64,000 nt of DNA from Daphnia carinata (lineage: Eukaryota; Arthropoda; Branchiopoda; Diplostraca; Daphniidae): NCBI RefSeq assembly GCF_022539665.2, contig NC_081331.1, positions 3,258,501 to 3,322,500 of the forward strand. The letters are read 5' to 3'. A program made the translations under genes and the position numbers. Shown one piece after another: positions 21,601 to 34,400 of the stretch (position 1 is its first letter; every line of letters starts with the position of its first letter). The notes below the pieces were generated by a model. The model was not told where the DNA came from. It saw only the letters and a program-made list of their open reading frames with translations, and ran no database searches.

Positions 21601-24600
21601 ATCTACGTCGCGTGTAGCTACGCTATCGAGCGCATACGACGTTGATGTAAAATGGAATGAATTATCGGATTGTTTCACGAACGGTAGAGACAGCTGGTTA
21701 TGGAAATGCTGTCGGGGGGGGGGGGGGGGTCCCGACTACGGTGACGGGTTAATTATTGCCTACACGAACACAGTTTACGCTCGGTTGGCTAATGCGACGG
21801 TGTTGGGGGGGGGGGGGGGGATCTTTACAACATACGACTCTCTCCCTTTATCATACGTTGTCGAAAAGCCGACATTGACGATGATGACGAAACGGACAAG
21901 CCTAATGAGCCATCCAACTGATATGGCTCAAGACGCTTTCGCGGATGTGACAATTAAAAAAAAAAACAACAACAACAAAAAAACGGATAGCAGTGTGAAA
22001 AATAAGACTTACATTGTTGTTCTCTGGCTTAGCGGCATCTAGCAGGTCGGAGAAAGCCGAGCAGAGTCGCCGGGTGGCGTCCAAGAGACGGTCGTCGTGC
22101 TCGTCTTCCATCAAAGCCGCAATGAGCTTGACTCCCTTGGCCATTTCCGGCAAGTTGGAAGAAATCGTCGAAATGGCCGCCCCGACGGCCTGGTGATCGA
22201 CGTCCTCCGGTGGACCTGTAAATTTTCACGGGAAAACTCGGTTTAATACAACAAAAAAAAAAATAATAATGTGAACTGTTCGATAAGTTACCCGACGTGA
22301 GTGTAATGACGCTGGCCGTTGCCGCGTTCATGGCGGCAATCTGCGACGAGACATTTTGCTTGTTCGTGTCCAGTTGATTTTGTTTCCACTTCAGGGAGGC
22401 CTGCAATAAAACAACGTACGAGGGAATTGTCAAGTACTTTCCTCGTTTCGAGTCTTTTTCTAACAACTTACTGGATCACTTCCCAAGTCAGGCACTTGCA
22501 GTTTCGTATCGAGAATGTGTTCGGCCTGTTCGACGGCCTTTTGACCCTCGCTGATGGTGCTGATGAGCGCCCGTTGGGGTTCCGTCAGCACGCTCGTCAC
22601 CTTGGGCTGCTGGACCTATTGTTGCAAACACAACACAATCCAATTGGTTATTCGACAATACTAGTCATCAACTCGTCGTCTGCACACACATACACACACA
22701 AGTTGGGGATAGAGAAAGGGAGGGATAGGACCTTCCCCCTTTTTTATTATTTTTTAAGACGAACAAAAAAAAAAACACATAACCTTAACGACAATGGCTT
22801 ATCCCCACCCGTCTACTGAACTGTATTGTACGCAAGAGTCAAGAGCCCACTAGGTCAGATACTCCACACACTTTCTTTTTTCCCCCCAGTCTCGACATGC
22901 ATTAACAACAATGGCCGATCAGCAACTTCTCATTTTCCCTTTTTTTTTTTTCTTTTGCCATTCTCCTCCGTTAGATTGAAGCTCTTTAATTGAGCGATTG
23001 TGATGTCGGCACTGTAGTAGTAGTAGGCCATTTCACCGCGTGCCGAGCAACTCTTCAGAGCCATTCACGAGGGGTACTATTGACCTTCTACAGATATAAT
23101 ACTTTCCCTCAATTGAAGTGATATATACAGTTAGTAGAAGGGAAAGGGCAACATGAAGATTAAAGACAAACATATTTACAAGTTGAACTTTCCATCCCTT
23201 TTTTTTTTTTTTTTTGTTGTTGCAATTTCAGGCTACGGAACTAATAGAACAAAAAATAAAAGGTAATTGTTTGACTATTGCACTAGCCTATGGGGGTTAC
23301 GCACACCACTGTCGGGCACTAGAACGAAAAGATTTCGGTTGATCAAATTTGAGATAAGACGCGGGGAATAAGTGCAAAGTATACCTACTTTGTTTTGTTG
23401 TTCGGTTAGAAAAAAATTGGAGGAAAAAGAGGAATGTTTATCGCGATTGATCCAGTCGATCGCGAATAACAAACAGGGAGACACGGACAGAGCGAGCCGG
23501 CGTGAAAGGAAGAAAAAGAGAGACAATAGTAGCGTTACACACTCCAATTAGTCGGTCCAAATCTCACACTCTCTCATCATTGGATAACGGAGAGAAACGA
23601 GATGAAACACTCGAGGACACAACAACAACCACACGCCACATTCAAAGCGAGAAAAAAAAAACACAAATCCGATACTTTCTACTCTCTTGAAAAGCAACCG
23701 ACCCTTTTTTTTTTTTTTAAAGAAAAGAACAGAGGGCGCAATCAGAAGGGGAAAATAACAACCCAAAGGGAAGAGAGAGAAAAAAAAAAGCAAATAATTG
23801 CAATAAACATGAATAAAACTACAACTCACCGTAGGTGGTGCGTGAGCAACGGTAGCCAGGCCTTGCAATGTGGGCAATTGGGGCGACTGTGTCTGCCCGA
23901 CATCGTATTTTTGGGGCACTGGGATATCGTGATTTCATTCGCAAAAAAAAAAACGGGCAAAAAAAAAAGAACAAAAAATTTGGGATTGAAAAAAAAAAGA
24001 ATCAAATTATAAAAATGATAAATAATTTAAATTCTTCAAGTTTTTTTTTTACCATCATCAAATAAGTAAGAGAAAAATGAAAGATGTCGCAAATGAAAGA
24101 TGGAACGCGAACGTGCTAGCAAAATGGCTATTGGTTCAATTGATTTTTTTTTTTGACGGACTTACCATCAGCAGCTCGAACAATGGCAGGTTTGGCCACG
24201 GATTCCGTCTGCACTTTGCCGCTCTTAATGCCGGAACCGGCTGTATGTTGGACTATTGTCGCCCTACATTTTTAATTTTTGCAATTTGATATTCACACGA
24301 TTCGTAAATACTTAAAATGGCAATTCATTTTTTTTACTTGAAGGGGGAGACGCTGTCTTCGACAATGTTTGATCCTTCATCTCCTTCGATGCCGAAATGG
24401 TCTTTGGCTTGTTTCTTTTTAAATAATAATAATATTAGAAACAGAAAAAAGCATTAATCAAATTTTAATGGCAAACCTTTTTGAGGATAATGTCGATGTA
24501 GCCGGCAATAAGCTGCGAGATTTGCTCGCCTTCTGTCGTCTGAACCGAATAGTACTGATCCGAGTAATCGCCAAAATCGAGGGTGAAGGTATTGGGCGAG

Positions 24601-26283
24601 GCGGCCCATCGACGTACCGTCGTCAACGGCCAGACCTTCAGAATCTCTTTGGTTCGTTCGTCGAGGCGCAGGACAGAGTCTTTCGTCACGCCCAGCAGGC
24701 GCGGGGCCAGTTTGTTTTTGCCCTTCATTTTTTCCTACAACATCCGAAAATGAAAAAAAACAAAGTTCACTATGAAAAATCAAAACAATCGATTATCGAT
24801 CGATATACCTTGACCAGGAAGAAAGTGACACCGTAAGTGCTCAGGGAGCGGGCCGTCTTGACGTAGGCCACTTTGGCTTCGATCTCCGTCAATCCATTGT
24901 GTTTCTTGTGTTCGCCAAAAATCTTTTTCTCGACGCCTTTGACTTTCATGTACGATTGTGGCAGAAACTCTTTCAAACTGAATTGAAAAAAAAAAAGCGA
25001 GTTATGCATAAAAGTTCCATCAATCAGCAGCAAACAACAAAAAAAAAAAAGGGACTCACTCTAAAAAGCCGGGTTTGTGCTTGGCTTCGACGTAGTCGCC
25101 AAATTGGGCCTGGCACTGGATGCCGGCAAACTCGCAGGCCTTGTCCAGCGTGACGGGATGGGTCCCATTGAGAATCGAGTCACGCGCCTGGACGAAGAGC
25201 AAGTTGAGCTGGACGGGGTCGCGCGAATCCACGTTCCCGTCCGAGAAGAAGTACTTGCGGCGCAGCAACACCGTCTCGCTCTCGTCGATGCCTTGCTCAC
25301 GTAGCGTCTTCGAGTGGTCCACCCAATTCACTATTCCGGTCGACACATGGAAAAAACAAAAAATAGAAAATCACATACGGCCTTAAAGAAAACAAAAAAA
25401 AAAGAAACTAAAATCCACTCACGTTCGTCGTCGGTTTTGATTTTCTTCTTGAGTTGTTCCATCTTCTGATCGCGCTCCTTCTCCTCCTTCTTACGCCGGA
25501 GGGTCAGCGTTCCAAAATTGGGTTTGTTTTCCGCTTCCTCCTCTTGGTTTTCACGCACCAGCGAGTACTCGTCGTGATTGGTGATCCCTATAAGAAAAAA
25601 ACAGACAGGCAATGACATGGAGTTTCAGTGTCAGCTCGGCTTGGGCTCAGTGTAGGACGGCATTTTTTTCTCTCGGGAGTTTAGTCAAGAATAAGACGAA
25701 CGCAATAATAAATCTAAAATTTAGAAACAATTATTTTCAGAGGAATGCAACGTACCAATTTTTGTGCAAATGACCACCATCAAGTTGGTGACGGGCTGAC
25801 TGTCGTCCACCAACATCGTCTTGACTGTGCCGTCCAACATGCGGACTTTGAGCGTCCTCATCTTACGGCGGTACTCGAGCAAATCCTAATCAATTTTTGA
25901 ATATTAAATAACATTTCAGAACGTTCTGGCAAAGCGCATAAGTTCTTAAATACCCCAGTGCGTAAAACATAATAGCCCAGGTTACGTCCAGGTTCTAACC
26001 AAATGCCTTTCTTGGGATCTTCATCAGCGAGGAAAAGTCCATAATCTTTGGCTGTCATAAAATTAAAATTAAAAAAAAAAAAAGATTCCTCGTTAAAATT
26101 GAATACTAAAATGATGCACGGGCGACAGCGAAAAACGTACGACTTACGCTGCCCGAGATTGGCCTCGGTGATCTTGTCGCGGATAACGCGGCAGGCATCG
26201 TAGACGGCCGTGTTGGGGTCGAACTGCATCGTCTTGACCACATCCTTCTCGACGATGCTGATCTTGAGCGATAGCGACGCCAT
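9624..26283 (-). CDS. rhea: talin: integrin-actin linker, 31 coding exons, 2783 aa
   Basis: Talin couples integrin tails to actin at adhesion sites. Exons, 5' to 3': 26283-26148, 26051-25954, 25885-25756, 25587-25423, 25330-25060, 24977-24809, 24734-24477, 24414-24338, 24263-24166, 23918-23830, 22615-22472, 22400-22292, 22215-22013, 20483-19925, 19852-18642, 18570-17818, 17744-17354, 17278-16896, 16840-16670, 16603-16436, 16377-16279, 16214-15945, 15871-15518, 15453-15328, 13599-13483, 13398-13213, 13140-12918, 11465-11338, 11063-10938, 10848-10502, 10416-9624. These sum to 8352 nt and every phase closes. The layout is an atypical FERM head at residues 1-410 (DYGLFLADEDPKKGIWLEPG; RRWAASPNTFTLDFGDYSD), a linker to about 500, and an alanine-rich helical-bundle rod to about 2520. 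It ends with an I/LWEQ actin-binding module and a dimerisation helix (KMVGGIAQ-like, RERELEEAR-like) near 2521-2560. A Ser/Gln/Pro-rich tail of about 220 residues, absent from vertebrate talin, follows; insect talins of similar length are known. Start: ATG at 26283, reading MASLSLKISIVEKDVVKTMQ. Confidence 0.97.
12352..12414 (-). other. rhea: candidate 63-bp cassette exon of talin
   Basis: Within the talin intron 11466-12917, a minus-strand segment has an acceptor (CTGTCCTTTATAG) and a strong donor (CTGG followed by GTGAGT). The segment is exactly 63 nt. Flanking talin exons meet in phase 1, and this segment reads in phase 1 through 21 sense codons (VTSSGDEGYGPWRKSQCLY and two more) without a stop. 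It would insert 21 residues after about residue 2319, before the TDWEDPEDPTVIAEN stretch in the C-terminal rod. Splice sites and frame are seen; inclusion in mRNA is inferred. Confidence 0.5.
12538..12905. repeat. two-copy tandem duplication, period about 193 bp, in a talin intron
   Basis: Copy 1 is about 12538-12712 and copy 2 about 12727-12905. Both open with a T run and acaacgggagaatggaaatg, and share gtatgcagtg (12601 and 12794), ctcaaaatcaactcaaa, and gacaatcaaagacggaatgtg. Roughly nine in ten aligned bases agree by eye. Copy 2 ends a few bases from the donor of talin exon 13140-12918. The copies encode nothing recognisable. Confidence 0.85.
14388..14393 (-). terminator. intronic poly(A) signal AATAAA behind the alternative talin exon
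   Basis: A minus-strand AATAAA sits inside an A-rich stretch 37 bases after the stop of the candidate terminal exon. An intronic hexamer at such a distance from an in-phase stop supports polyadenylation there, though A-rich context makes chance hexamers common. Confidence 0.4.
14430..14537 (-). other. rhea: candidate alternative terminal exon of talin
   Basis: Inside the talin intron 13600-15327, a minus-strand exon starts after the acceptor CTATTCCACAG. It reads 35 codons (beginning YPADDVEPVPSDWLVSD, ending VDSDYAEP) and then TGA at 14432-14430. An AATAAA lies 37 bases further on (14393-14388). The upstream talin exon 15453-15328 ends in phase 0 and this exon reads in phase 0, so splicing gives a talin of about 2179 residues. 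That form would stop within the last rod bundles and lack the C-terminal actin-binding module, the dimerisation helix and the tail. The stop, splice site and poly(A) signal are seen; use as a talin isoform is inferred. It could instead be the last exon of a nested gene. Confidence 0.55.
20484..22012. other. long talin intron (about 1.5 kb)
   Basis: This intron separates talin exons 22215-22013 and 20483-19925 (phase 0). It holds two runs of 16 G about 75 bp apart (21714-21729 and 21805-21820), a short GC alternation near 21170-21181, and scattered A/T runs. I found no exon-like segment that would keep the frame. Confidence 0.8.
22616..23829. other. long talin intron (about 1.2 kb)
   Basis: This intron lies between talin exons 23918-23830 and 22615-22472. 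It contains T and A homopolymers and no supportable exon. Confidence 0.8.
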
Positions 26284-26364
26284 GGCGTCGGATGTTCAAA
26301 ACCCTTTTTTTTTTTCTTTGGTCCGCTTTCCGATTCGTCTCTTTTTCTCCGGAAAGCCCAATTC
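26284..26364 (-). other. rhea: candidate talin 5' UTR exon segment
   Basis: Directly upstream of the talin ATG, the minus strand shows a good acceptor (CATTTCGTTTCAG) at 26365-26366. The talin start codon therefore probably lies in an exon with an 81-base untranslated leader preceded by an intron. Upstream minus-strand donors that could join to it are seen at 26506 (AAGA then GTGAGC) and at 28161 (TCTCCG then GTAAGT). Confidence 0.5.
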
Positions 26365-27293
26365 CTGAAACGAAATGGTTAAAGTTAATCAGTTGGAGGC
26401 AATCTCTGAATTGATGGGTCAATGAGGAAGACGCGCTCGCAATTCCATCCAAGCCAAAATCAAAAAAAAAAAAAAAAAATAGTAGTAATAGTAATAGGCC
26501 GCTCACTCTTTCTCGAAGAGATAAAAAGGAAAATAATAGAAGCAAAAAAAAAAAAAAAAAAAAAGATATTTTCTTTTTTTTTTTTTTTTTTCTTGGCCGT
26601 CGTTTGTACGTGGCGGCTTCCTGATAGGATCGCAGACCCAATCAGTGGCCTTTGCAGGACGAGTGTCATCGCCCATCGAGTGGAATGGCTTCTGCCAACG
26701 ACAAATGTGTTTTCTGGCAGAAGAGGCCCGGTCCAGCCCAAAAGCGACAAGAGATCCCTGTCGTGATCTAAAACTGAAAATGAGACACCGGACCGAGAGA
26801 TCCAAAGGCCTCAGTCGGCCAACACTTGGCGCGTCACTGAACGCCAACCCGGCTCGACTTGATGCTTTTTTTTTCCTCTCTCTCTCTCTGTGCTCGATGT
26901 ACAAGACACACAGACGGTGCAGCTTCCTTCATCTCAGTCATGCGCCGCGCACCGCCGTCTTTCTCACACAAAAAAAAACTTCTCTGCCTCCAACTTTGCT
27001 CATTCTCTCCCTACGAGTCGATTCCGGCTCCCGCTTGTTCCTTTTGTAGTTTCCGTCTTCCTCGTTCCACTTCCCCAAGCGCAAGCAGAAACGCTATAGT
27101 GGTGTATACACACCCTTCTCTCGACCTCTTTACCCATACAGATCATTCAATACATCTCTCTCTCTCTCTCTCTTTTCCCCTCCTTTTCTTTCAGCGTTCG
27201 ATTCCGTTCCCCGGTTTTTCTCCGCGAATCCCAGTCTTCCTTCCCTTTTTTTCCTTTTTCCCTCCGCTGCGGATGTCGTATTGACACAGTTCC

Positions 27294-27362
27294 ATGTTTG
27301 CTAGAGAGGCATCAACCGCAACAACAGTCACACAAGAGAAGAAGACGACGACCACCGTAGAG
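27294..27362 (+). other. weak candidate plus-strand first coding exon
   Basis: An ATG at 27294 opens 23 codons (MFAREASTATTVTQEKK then TTTTVE), ending GAG directly before a consensus GTAAAT donor at 27363. It follows a long pyrimidine-rich stretch. No second exon was identified, so it may be chance; it would be the start of an otherwise unseen plus-strand gene. Confidence 0.2.
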
Positions 27363-30300
27363 GTAAATAAGGTCTAATTCAATTAGATTGTGGCCTTTTT
27401 TTTTTTTGGACCTCCGCAAAGATGAAGAAGAAAAAATTATAGGGCAATTCAATTTTCGGTTGGCGCAACATCGACGAAGAAGAGGAAAAAAAAAAAAGAA
27501 TCGAATTGCGATACTTCCTATTCTAAAAGAAAAACAATAACAAATAGAATTACTTTAAAAAAAATTCAAGGGGATACTGTAAAAGTCGTAACAGAGTGAG
27601 TAGGAACGCTATTGGATGATCTAAATGATAAGTAAACGATCCATCCGTAATGATTTCTGTTTTTTTTTTCTTGCCCGTTTGGCTGGATCGATTCGTTTGG
27701 TATGAGGCTTGATTGCCTGCCGTCAAGCCAAAGCAAAACAAACGGGGGGACGTACATAAAAAAAAAAGGTGGCAACGTCGCCAATCCTCTTAACAATCGA
27801 AGAACATGAAGAGTCAATCAACACAGCGATTTGTTCTTTCTTTTTTTTTTTTTTTTGTGTCACCTTATGTCACAGAAGAATACCAGTGACGCAATAAAAA
27901 GGAAAATTGGAAGGGGGACAAATCACGTGTAAAAATATTACGCATCGCCCGCCATTTACGAAACCATAATGCGTTGCCAGAAGCTCAACAGAATGATTGA
28001 ATTTACTTCCCGTACAGGGGGAGGGTTTCTATCAATCGTGAATCCAAAAAAAAAAAAAAAAAATTTATTTTCAAATGATCCTCTTTTTTTTTTTTTTTTT
28101 TTGCCAATGCCCGTGTTCCAAAATCAATCTTTTTTTTTTTATTATTATTATAAATACTTACCGGAGACAAGGAAATAGTTGTAACAAAACTATCTTCACA
28201 TTTTCTCCCTAGAGGCATATATACTCAATGATGATGACGATAATGTTCCATGCGTACAAGGAAGAAATAATAAAAAAAAAAGCCTCTTTGTTCCTCCCCC
28301 CTTTTTTTTTCTTTCTACAATGATTCAATCAAATGCACGTCAACGGCACGTCTTTACAATCGGCCTTTACGGCAACATAAAAAAATCGGCTTTATATCTT
28401 TTTCTTTTCCGTCATCAACTTGAGGTGTAAAAAGAAAAAAGTTATTTATTTTCCCCTCCTTTTCTCTTAAGCCTTTGCGCACAAAAGGGCAGGCGGGGGG
28501 GGGGGATACAGGGTGTAGTAGTGATCACGCGTAGATGCCGCCATCATTTTCTCCAACCCCATGATGCCTTTATGACATGCGTGTAGGCGGACTCTTTTTT
28601 TTTTTTGCTTTCGCTATTTTGATAGATCGACTACGTAACGCACTAAATTATTCGTTTAATGTAATCGACGATTGCGATTTGTTTTGACCCCAATTTCGTT
28701 CTTATTTAATGTTAAATTCTTACAGAAAAATATATATATATACTCAAGCGGTCGATAGGTTCTTTTTCTTTACTTGGAATTCCCGTGTACCACAACCGGA
28801 ATTCGACGGTGCGGTTCGATAGGGTACGCAAGCATGACGCAGCAATAGGTAAAGTCAGTTCCTCTAGCAGTGCGTTTAGATAACGAAGAAGAGGGGGGAA
28901 ACAAAGAATTATTTATCGATCGGATAAAGGCGTGGTTAGCCCCATTTTTTTCTCTCTCTCTTTCTCTCGATTGGATAACACAACGACATGCTTCTCCACG
29001 TACTAACAATTTTCTTTCCAGCATTTGAAATTTAACCACTGTGCGTTGCCTACCCCACGTTGCGGTGGATACGTCGTCCTCACCGGAACTTGGGACTAGC
29101 GCATAACTTATTCTAAAAAAAAATTTTTTTTTTTTTTTTTTTTTTTGGGTTGAAATTTGTATGTGTAAAGCGAAGGAACGAGTGGCATAAAAAAAAAACA
29201 AAAAAAAAAACACCGCACATACGAATGGGTGTTTGTCTTTTGTTTGGCAGTTGGACAAAAGAAGTGAATCGATTGAAAAAGTAAGGGGGAATGTGGTAGA
29301 AGGTGGAAAAAGAAAATCTTCGTGAGCACCCGGGGAGGTAAAAGAAGAGTTACGTATGCATGTATGCACACCATTTTTTTTTCTTCACCCTTTGTCAGCT
29401 CTTTGAAGGGAAAAGAAAGAACGAAACGCTGAGAATTGGGCATGGGCTTACTTTTGACTGGACTTTACCACCGTCTGTATACGTTACCGGACTTGGATTT
29501 ATATTTATAAAAAAAAAAAAAAAAAAGTTCTACTGAATCGATAGTAACTGTCGAGTTCGTATTCTATCCCCTCCGCCCCTGCTACCCCATGAAATGGGCA
29601 AAGATATTGTTCGTGACCGAATCTAACCCCCTTCAAGTGCCACAGTGTCCAATCGCTTCTTCCGCTTCAAAGTCACGTTTGAAAATGGCATATCTAGCGT
29701 ATATCATTCTCTCCAATTTTCTGATGCAAGGCCAAGCAATAGAGTATTACGACAGAACCGCGCAATCGATGCAATCTTCGTAAATTATACGAAATAGGGT
29801 CCCCCCCCCAACCTCCACGTACCATCGAGGGAGCTGTTTGACAAGTCTCTACGTCCATGGCCAGATACGAAAGCAGCAGAGTAGCGATAGGCCATCTTTC
29901 ATTATTTTCTACGTATAGTTTCCACTATTCATTTGTGTTTTCTGATTTAGAGACAACATTTCTGAATGAAAACGGAGAAAAACAAAATATCGGTAACGAT
30001 TGACGCTAGTCGACCTGACGTCATCGTGTTTTTCTACGAAGGAAAGTGGGGGTGCGATAAAAATCAAAGATAGAAACGTGGGTAGAAAAATTAGCTTTTT
30101 TTTTTAATTTCCTGTCAAATGTCAAACAGATAGGAATTTCGTTTTCATTGAACGATTCACGTTATCTCTTTTTTTTTTTTTTTTTTTTCAAGATAACATA
30201 TCAGTAGATTATGAGTTCCTTGAAAAAAGAAAAGCAGACGGCACGCCCGAAAATAGCACACCAATAGGAGAGGCTAAACGCGAGTCAAAACCGTCGGAGA

Positions 30301-31448
30301 GATGGGAGTTCCGGCGTGCGCGCGCTAGCGTGCCGGATATAGCGGTTGGAAGTATAATTTTTTTTTTTTTTATAGTGCTAGGTCAGAGAGCTACAGAGGT
30401 TTTCTTTCCATTTTTCTTTTTTGCCTAAACCCAGAATGAGAAAGAAAACAAACAAATGCGGCCATTAAAGAACGGTATCGTAGGTGTTGGACCGAGCACA
30501 GCAACACTGGGGCCGCTGATCTAAACATAGCTCGTCCGTATGGCCCGCTTACTACTAGTAGTAACAGACTCACGACCCTCCCCACCTTTCTTTTTTCTTT
30601 ACTATAATTGTAACGTTTTGCTGCCAAAAACTTGTAGAACGCGATGATTCACGTCAACGAGTTCCACGAGCCAATCAATACAGTCATTCATTTTACTCGA
30701 GGCTCAATTGCATTCAAAAACGTTTTTGTACCGTTCAAAACTAATAGACAGGGTAGCCAATTCAATCAATTTCGATGAGGTCTATAAAATATGAGGCAAA
30801 CAATTTGCGGACGGTATAGAACAAACGTTTAGAAATGAGGGTGGGGCTCGGTTACTAGCAAAAGGCGCATGGTTTTTCTTTCGGATCCACACCCCGGAAA
30901 TCGATGGTCAGTGCTGACTGTCGGATCGATGAATGTACACCTTTACAACCTACCAACCTGACACTCTACACTCTCCCCCCACCTCTTATTTTGTGTCAGA
31001 TCCCCCCCCCCCCCCAAAAAAAAAAAAAAATAGGTCAGAAAGATGATAACCTTCTTGAAAGAAAGGTACAGAAAACCCACGCAAAACCAATGCCGTGCAT
31101 CACGTTCAGGTGTCTCATAGAGACGTCGGTGTCGTTTGCAGATCCTGCCTTACTTTCCCCCTACCGTCAAACACAACGTGTGTTGATGTCGAACTTACTT
31201 TGAGTACCCCGATTTTTCCCTTGGCATGTTATTTAATCTTCAAAAAGAAGGAAGCATAACACACAAAATAGAAAGTGCCACTGTCTCCTAGCTAAACTAG
31301 TTTCACTTGATTATTGAGAAATGTCAAGCGGATGTAACACCCAAAGATTCTTGAAGCGACGCCCACGTTTCTTTTGCCAACCGAGACGATTGCATTGCAT
31401 GAGAAAAAAAAAGATGACTAACGCACCCAACCACTCTAACCAGAGACG

Positions 31449-31453
<5 letters not shown>

Positions 31454-31493
<40 letters not shown>
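31454..31493. repeat. 40-base poly(A) run
   Basis: An uninterrupted run of A in the gene-free central stretch, followed by GAAAGGAAG. Confidence 0.95.
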
Positions 31494-31495
<2 letters not shown>

Positions 31496-34400
31496 AAGGA
31501 AGAAGGCCATGCCACACTCGCAGAGATAAATCCAATACATCAGATCTTCCCAACTCATTCATTTCAATCACATCGAAACGTGAATAGGGAACCCGACAAA
31601 AATGTTCCAGCAAAGTGCAATAGTCTCTACAGTTAATGCCCCTGAACCCGTCGTTATGCTCACCTCTTGAAAGCGACGCATTCACACGCACTCAGAACGA
31701 AGCCCGACACAGGAAAAAAAAATAATAATCACACAATTAGTTGGCAATGCGAACGTTATCGGCGGAGGGTATCGTCATTATTCTAGCGCAGAAGGGAAAG
31801 AAAAAAAATTAATCTTTGATGGGTGAATGTTTGTGCGACCCGTCATCTGCTATTCCATCAGATTGTTTGTATAAAAGCCAATCCTTTTTTTTTTATTTCT
31901 GACGAGCATTAACTCGTTTGTGATTGTTAGAGGACAGTAGGAGGCGGAGGGGGGAGATCCCAAATGGATCGGCATCCTTTTCTTCTCGTTTCGTGGGGAA
32001 AATGAAAGAGATTTGTTTTTTTGCGTTCGAGGGGCTTGTGTGTGTTCTGTGGTGTTTGTACAAGTGGTGGACGAGAGACACCCACAGTAACTCCGCCAGA
32101 GAATGTGAGAAGGTGATGCGGTGAATGACAACATCTGCGCTGCATCAGGCGGAGAAAATAAGAAAGGGGTACCCCATAGGAAAGTGAAGGACTCTGGGAT
32201 CCAATAGAGAGATGAAAATGTGGTACAAATATAGAAACCATCCGGAATATGATCCCCTCTTTACTCCACCCCCCGGATATGGAGTACAAAAAAAAAAAAA
32301 AGAAAATCCTTTTTTTAATCAAATTTTGTTTAGTTTCATGGAAAATGGAAAACATTAACACAACAAAGGCTTGATGAAAAAAAAAAAGTGTTCACTTGTT
32401 TTAATCAACAATCCGTTGTGTTATCATTATAAAAAAAAAAAAGGGAGGAATATTGTTTTCCGGAGTGGCTGGTCGATATCCCACATCCACAACGGAAAGA
32501 AAAAACCGCAGTCACGGCGGTCTGATCCTATACTGTGCCGTAATAATCCGGTTGAATTTTGAAAGCACACGCACACAAACATCACAATCGCGTGTGCATC
32601 GTCAGCTACGAGCAAAAAGGGGGGGAAAAAATGACGCCGACCCCACCCAGGTGATTTGGAACGGCATGGGTGTCACGCATATGAATTCCTTATTGAACGG
32701 GAGTACGTCCCGCTTGTTCCCGTCACACGTAAAAATGGATCGAACATGTTGACCCACACGATCCGTCTATCTTCCAAGTAGACGACACCGGTCAGCTTTT
32801 AAAGTAGAACAAAGACGGTGGCATGTCGTCGTGTCTAAGTCACACAAAAACAAAACATAAAATTTCGGTATTGGACGGTGGGGTGTGTGTGCACTCGTTA
32901 CACGAACGATATGCCCATTTTTTTAAAAAAGAAGAAAATTTCTATCCAAAACAATTTTCGAATTTTGGGTCTTTTCCTTCTTCTTTTTTTTTTTTTTTTT
33001 TTTTTTTTTTGAATAATGGAACATGACACACAAACAGCTACTTCTAAAGAAACATGGGCGGCGAATCTCGAAAAGAAATTCATTCTAATTCCTCTCCGAA
33101 GGAGAAACGTCAATTGGTTAGCCTCGAGGCTTGGCAAACGACTTGGAAGGTCGCAAAAGAAATTAAAAACAAATAATAAAAAAGGGAAGACGAAAAAGGG
33201 CGAAACACACTGTGCTTCGCTATGCGTGCATATGAACATGTCCAGAAATGGTGATACGAAAGTGGGCAGAGAGAGAGAAGTCTAGCAGTAGTTTGGTGTC
33301 ACGTTCAAACTCACGAGAGAGGGAAAGAAAAAAAAATCGGTTAACGCCCATGTAACGTTTGCCTGTATGTATATGGATGTGTTGCGCGCCAACGGACGCG
33401 GCCTTCACGGGCAAACCGAGAGACTACCAATACACGTTCGATAGTAGAAAAACAACCTAGGAATAGCAAAAAGGCACCTGTGCTCGTCCGAAAGGCGTTC
33501 TTTTCGAAATCTCTTTCTGCTTTTTTCGATGAAATTTTTTTTGTTTCGTTCAATCGACAAGATGACCAAAATGAGGCGAACCGTAGGCGTACCGTTGGTA
33601 ACAGTTCGCCCAGCGACAGAGGGACTAATTTCGTTTGTGTATCGGAAACCGAAAATAGAAAAAGGTATTTTATAGAGCGTGCCCGGGCGACACTACGCCC
33701 CAAAGAGTCTTGGGATAACTAAAGAAAAACGAAAACATGAAAGGAACGAAGCTTTACCTCTTTCACTTCACAAGTGTGGGCGGTTGTGTCGAGCTGCTTG
33801 GGCGATTGTTTTTCCAACAACAGCGTCTTCGTCCACGAGAGGAAAAAAAGAGAGCAAAGGCTGTGTATGTGAAAAGTGTTTCCTTTTGCTTTGCTTATCT
33901 TCTTTCTTGTTTTGTTTTTGCTAGTTGCTGCTTTTGTTTGCTGATGATGCTCAAAAGGCTAAAAAAAGGAGTTTCCAATGAGGTTCCTTCACCAAACCCG
34001 GTGGGTGAAGATACCAAAAAAAAAGGCCTAGACGTTGAGAAGGGATAAAACACAATTAGTTGTTTGAATTAAATGTTGCACATGAAATACAAGTGAATAT
34101 ATTTTTAAAAACAAAAACATAAAATAACAGCACAAGCCTACGAAACGTCAGTGTCTTCTCCTACACTTCTTTTGATTTGAATAATGGGAGTTTCGAATCG
34201 AGGAAGGGAGAAATGACGTCAGTTGCCCTACAAAGATTCGGCTCAAGGATCTCGTTGCCCAACTAGTTAGTCAGCACCAGGCAAAATAGGGATTCTTTTC
34301 TCGAAATAATCATTTGGCTATTTTCGGACATTACTAGCCTATATAACTTCTGGTTTGCAAATGAACGGCTTGACGACTAACCCTTTTTGTCAAATATTGA

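Noticed and set aside
28770-29443. Overlapping minus-strand frames of 111-199 codons
   Set aside because: They contain translated homopolymer blocks, and composition and splice context do not support coding.
31850-32361. Three overlapping minus-strand frames in the desert
   Set aside because: Several frames are open over the same bases with no homology-like motif; chance in a locally stop-poor stretch.
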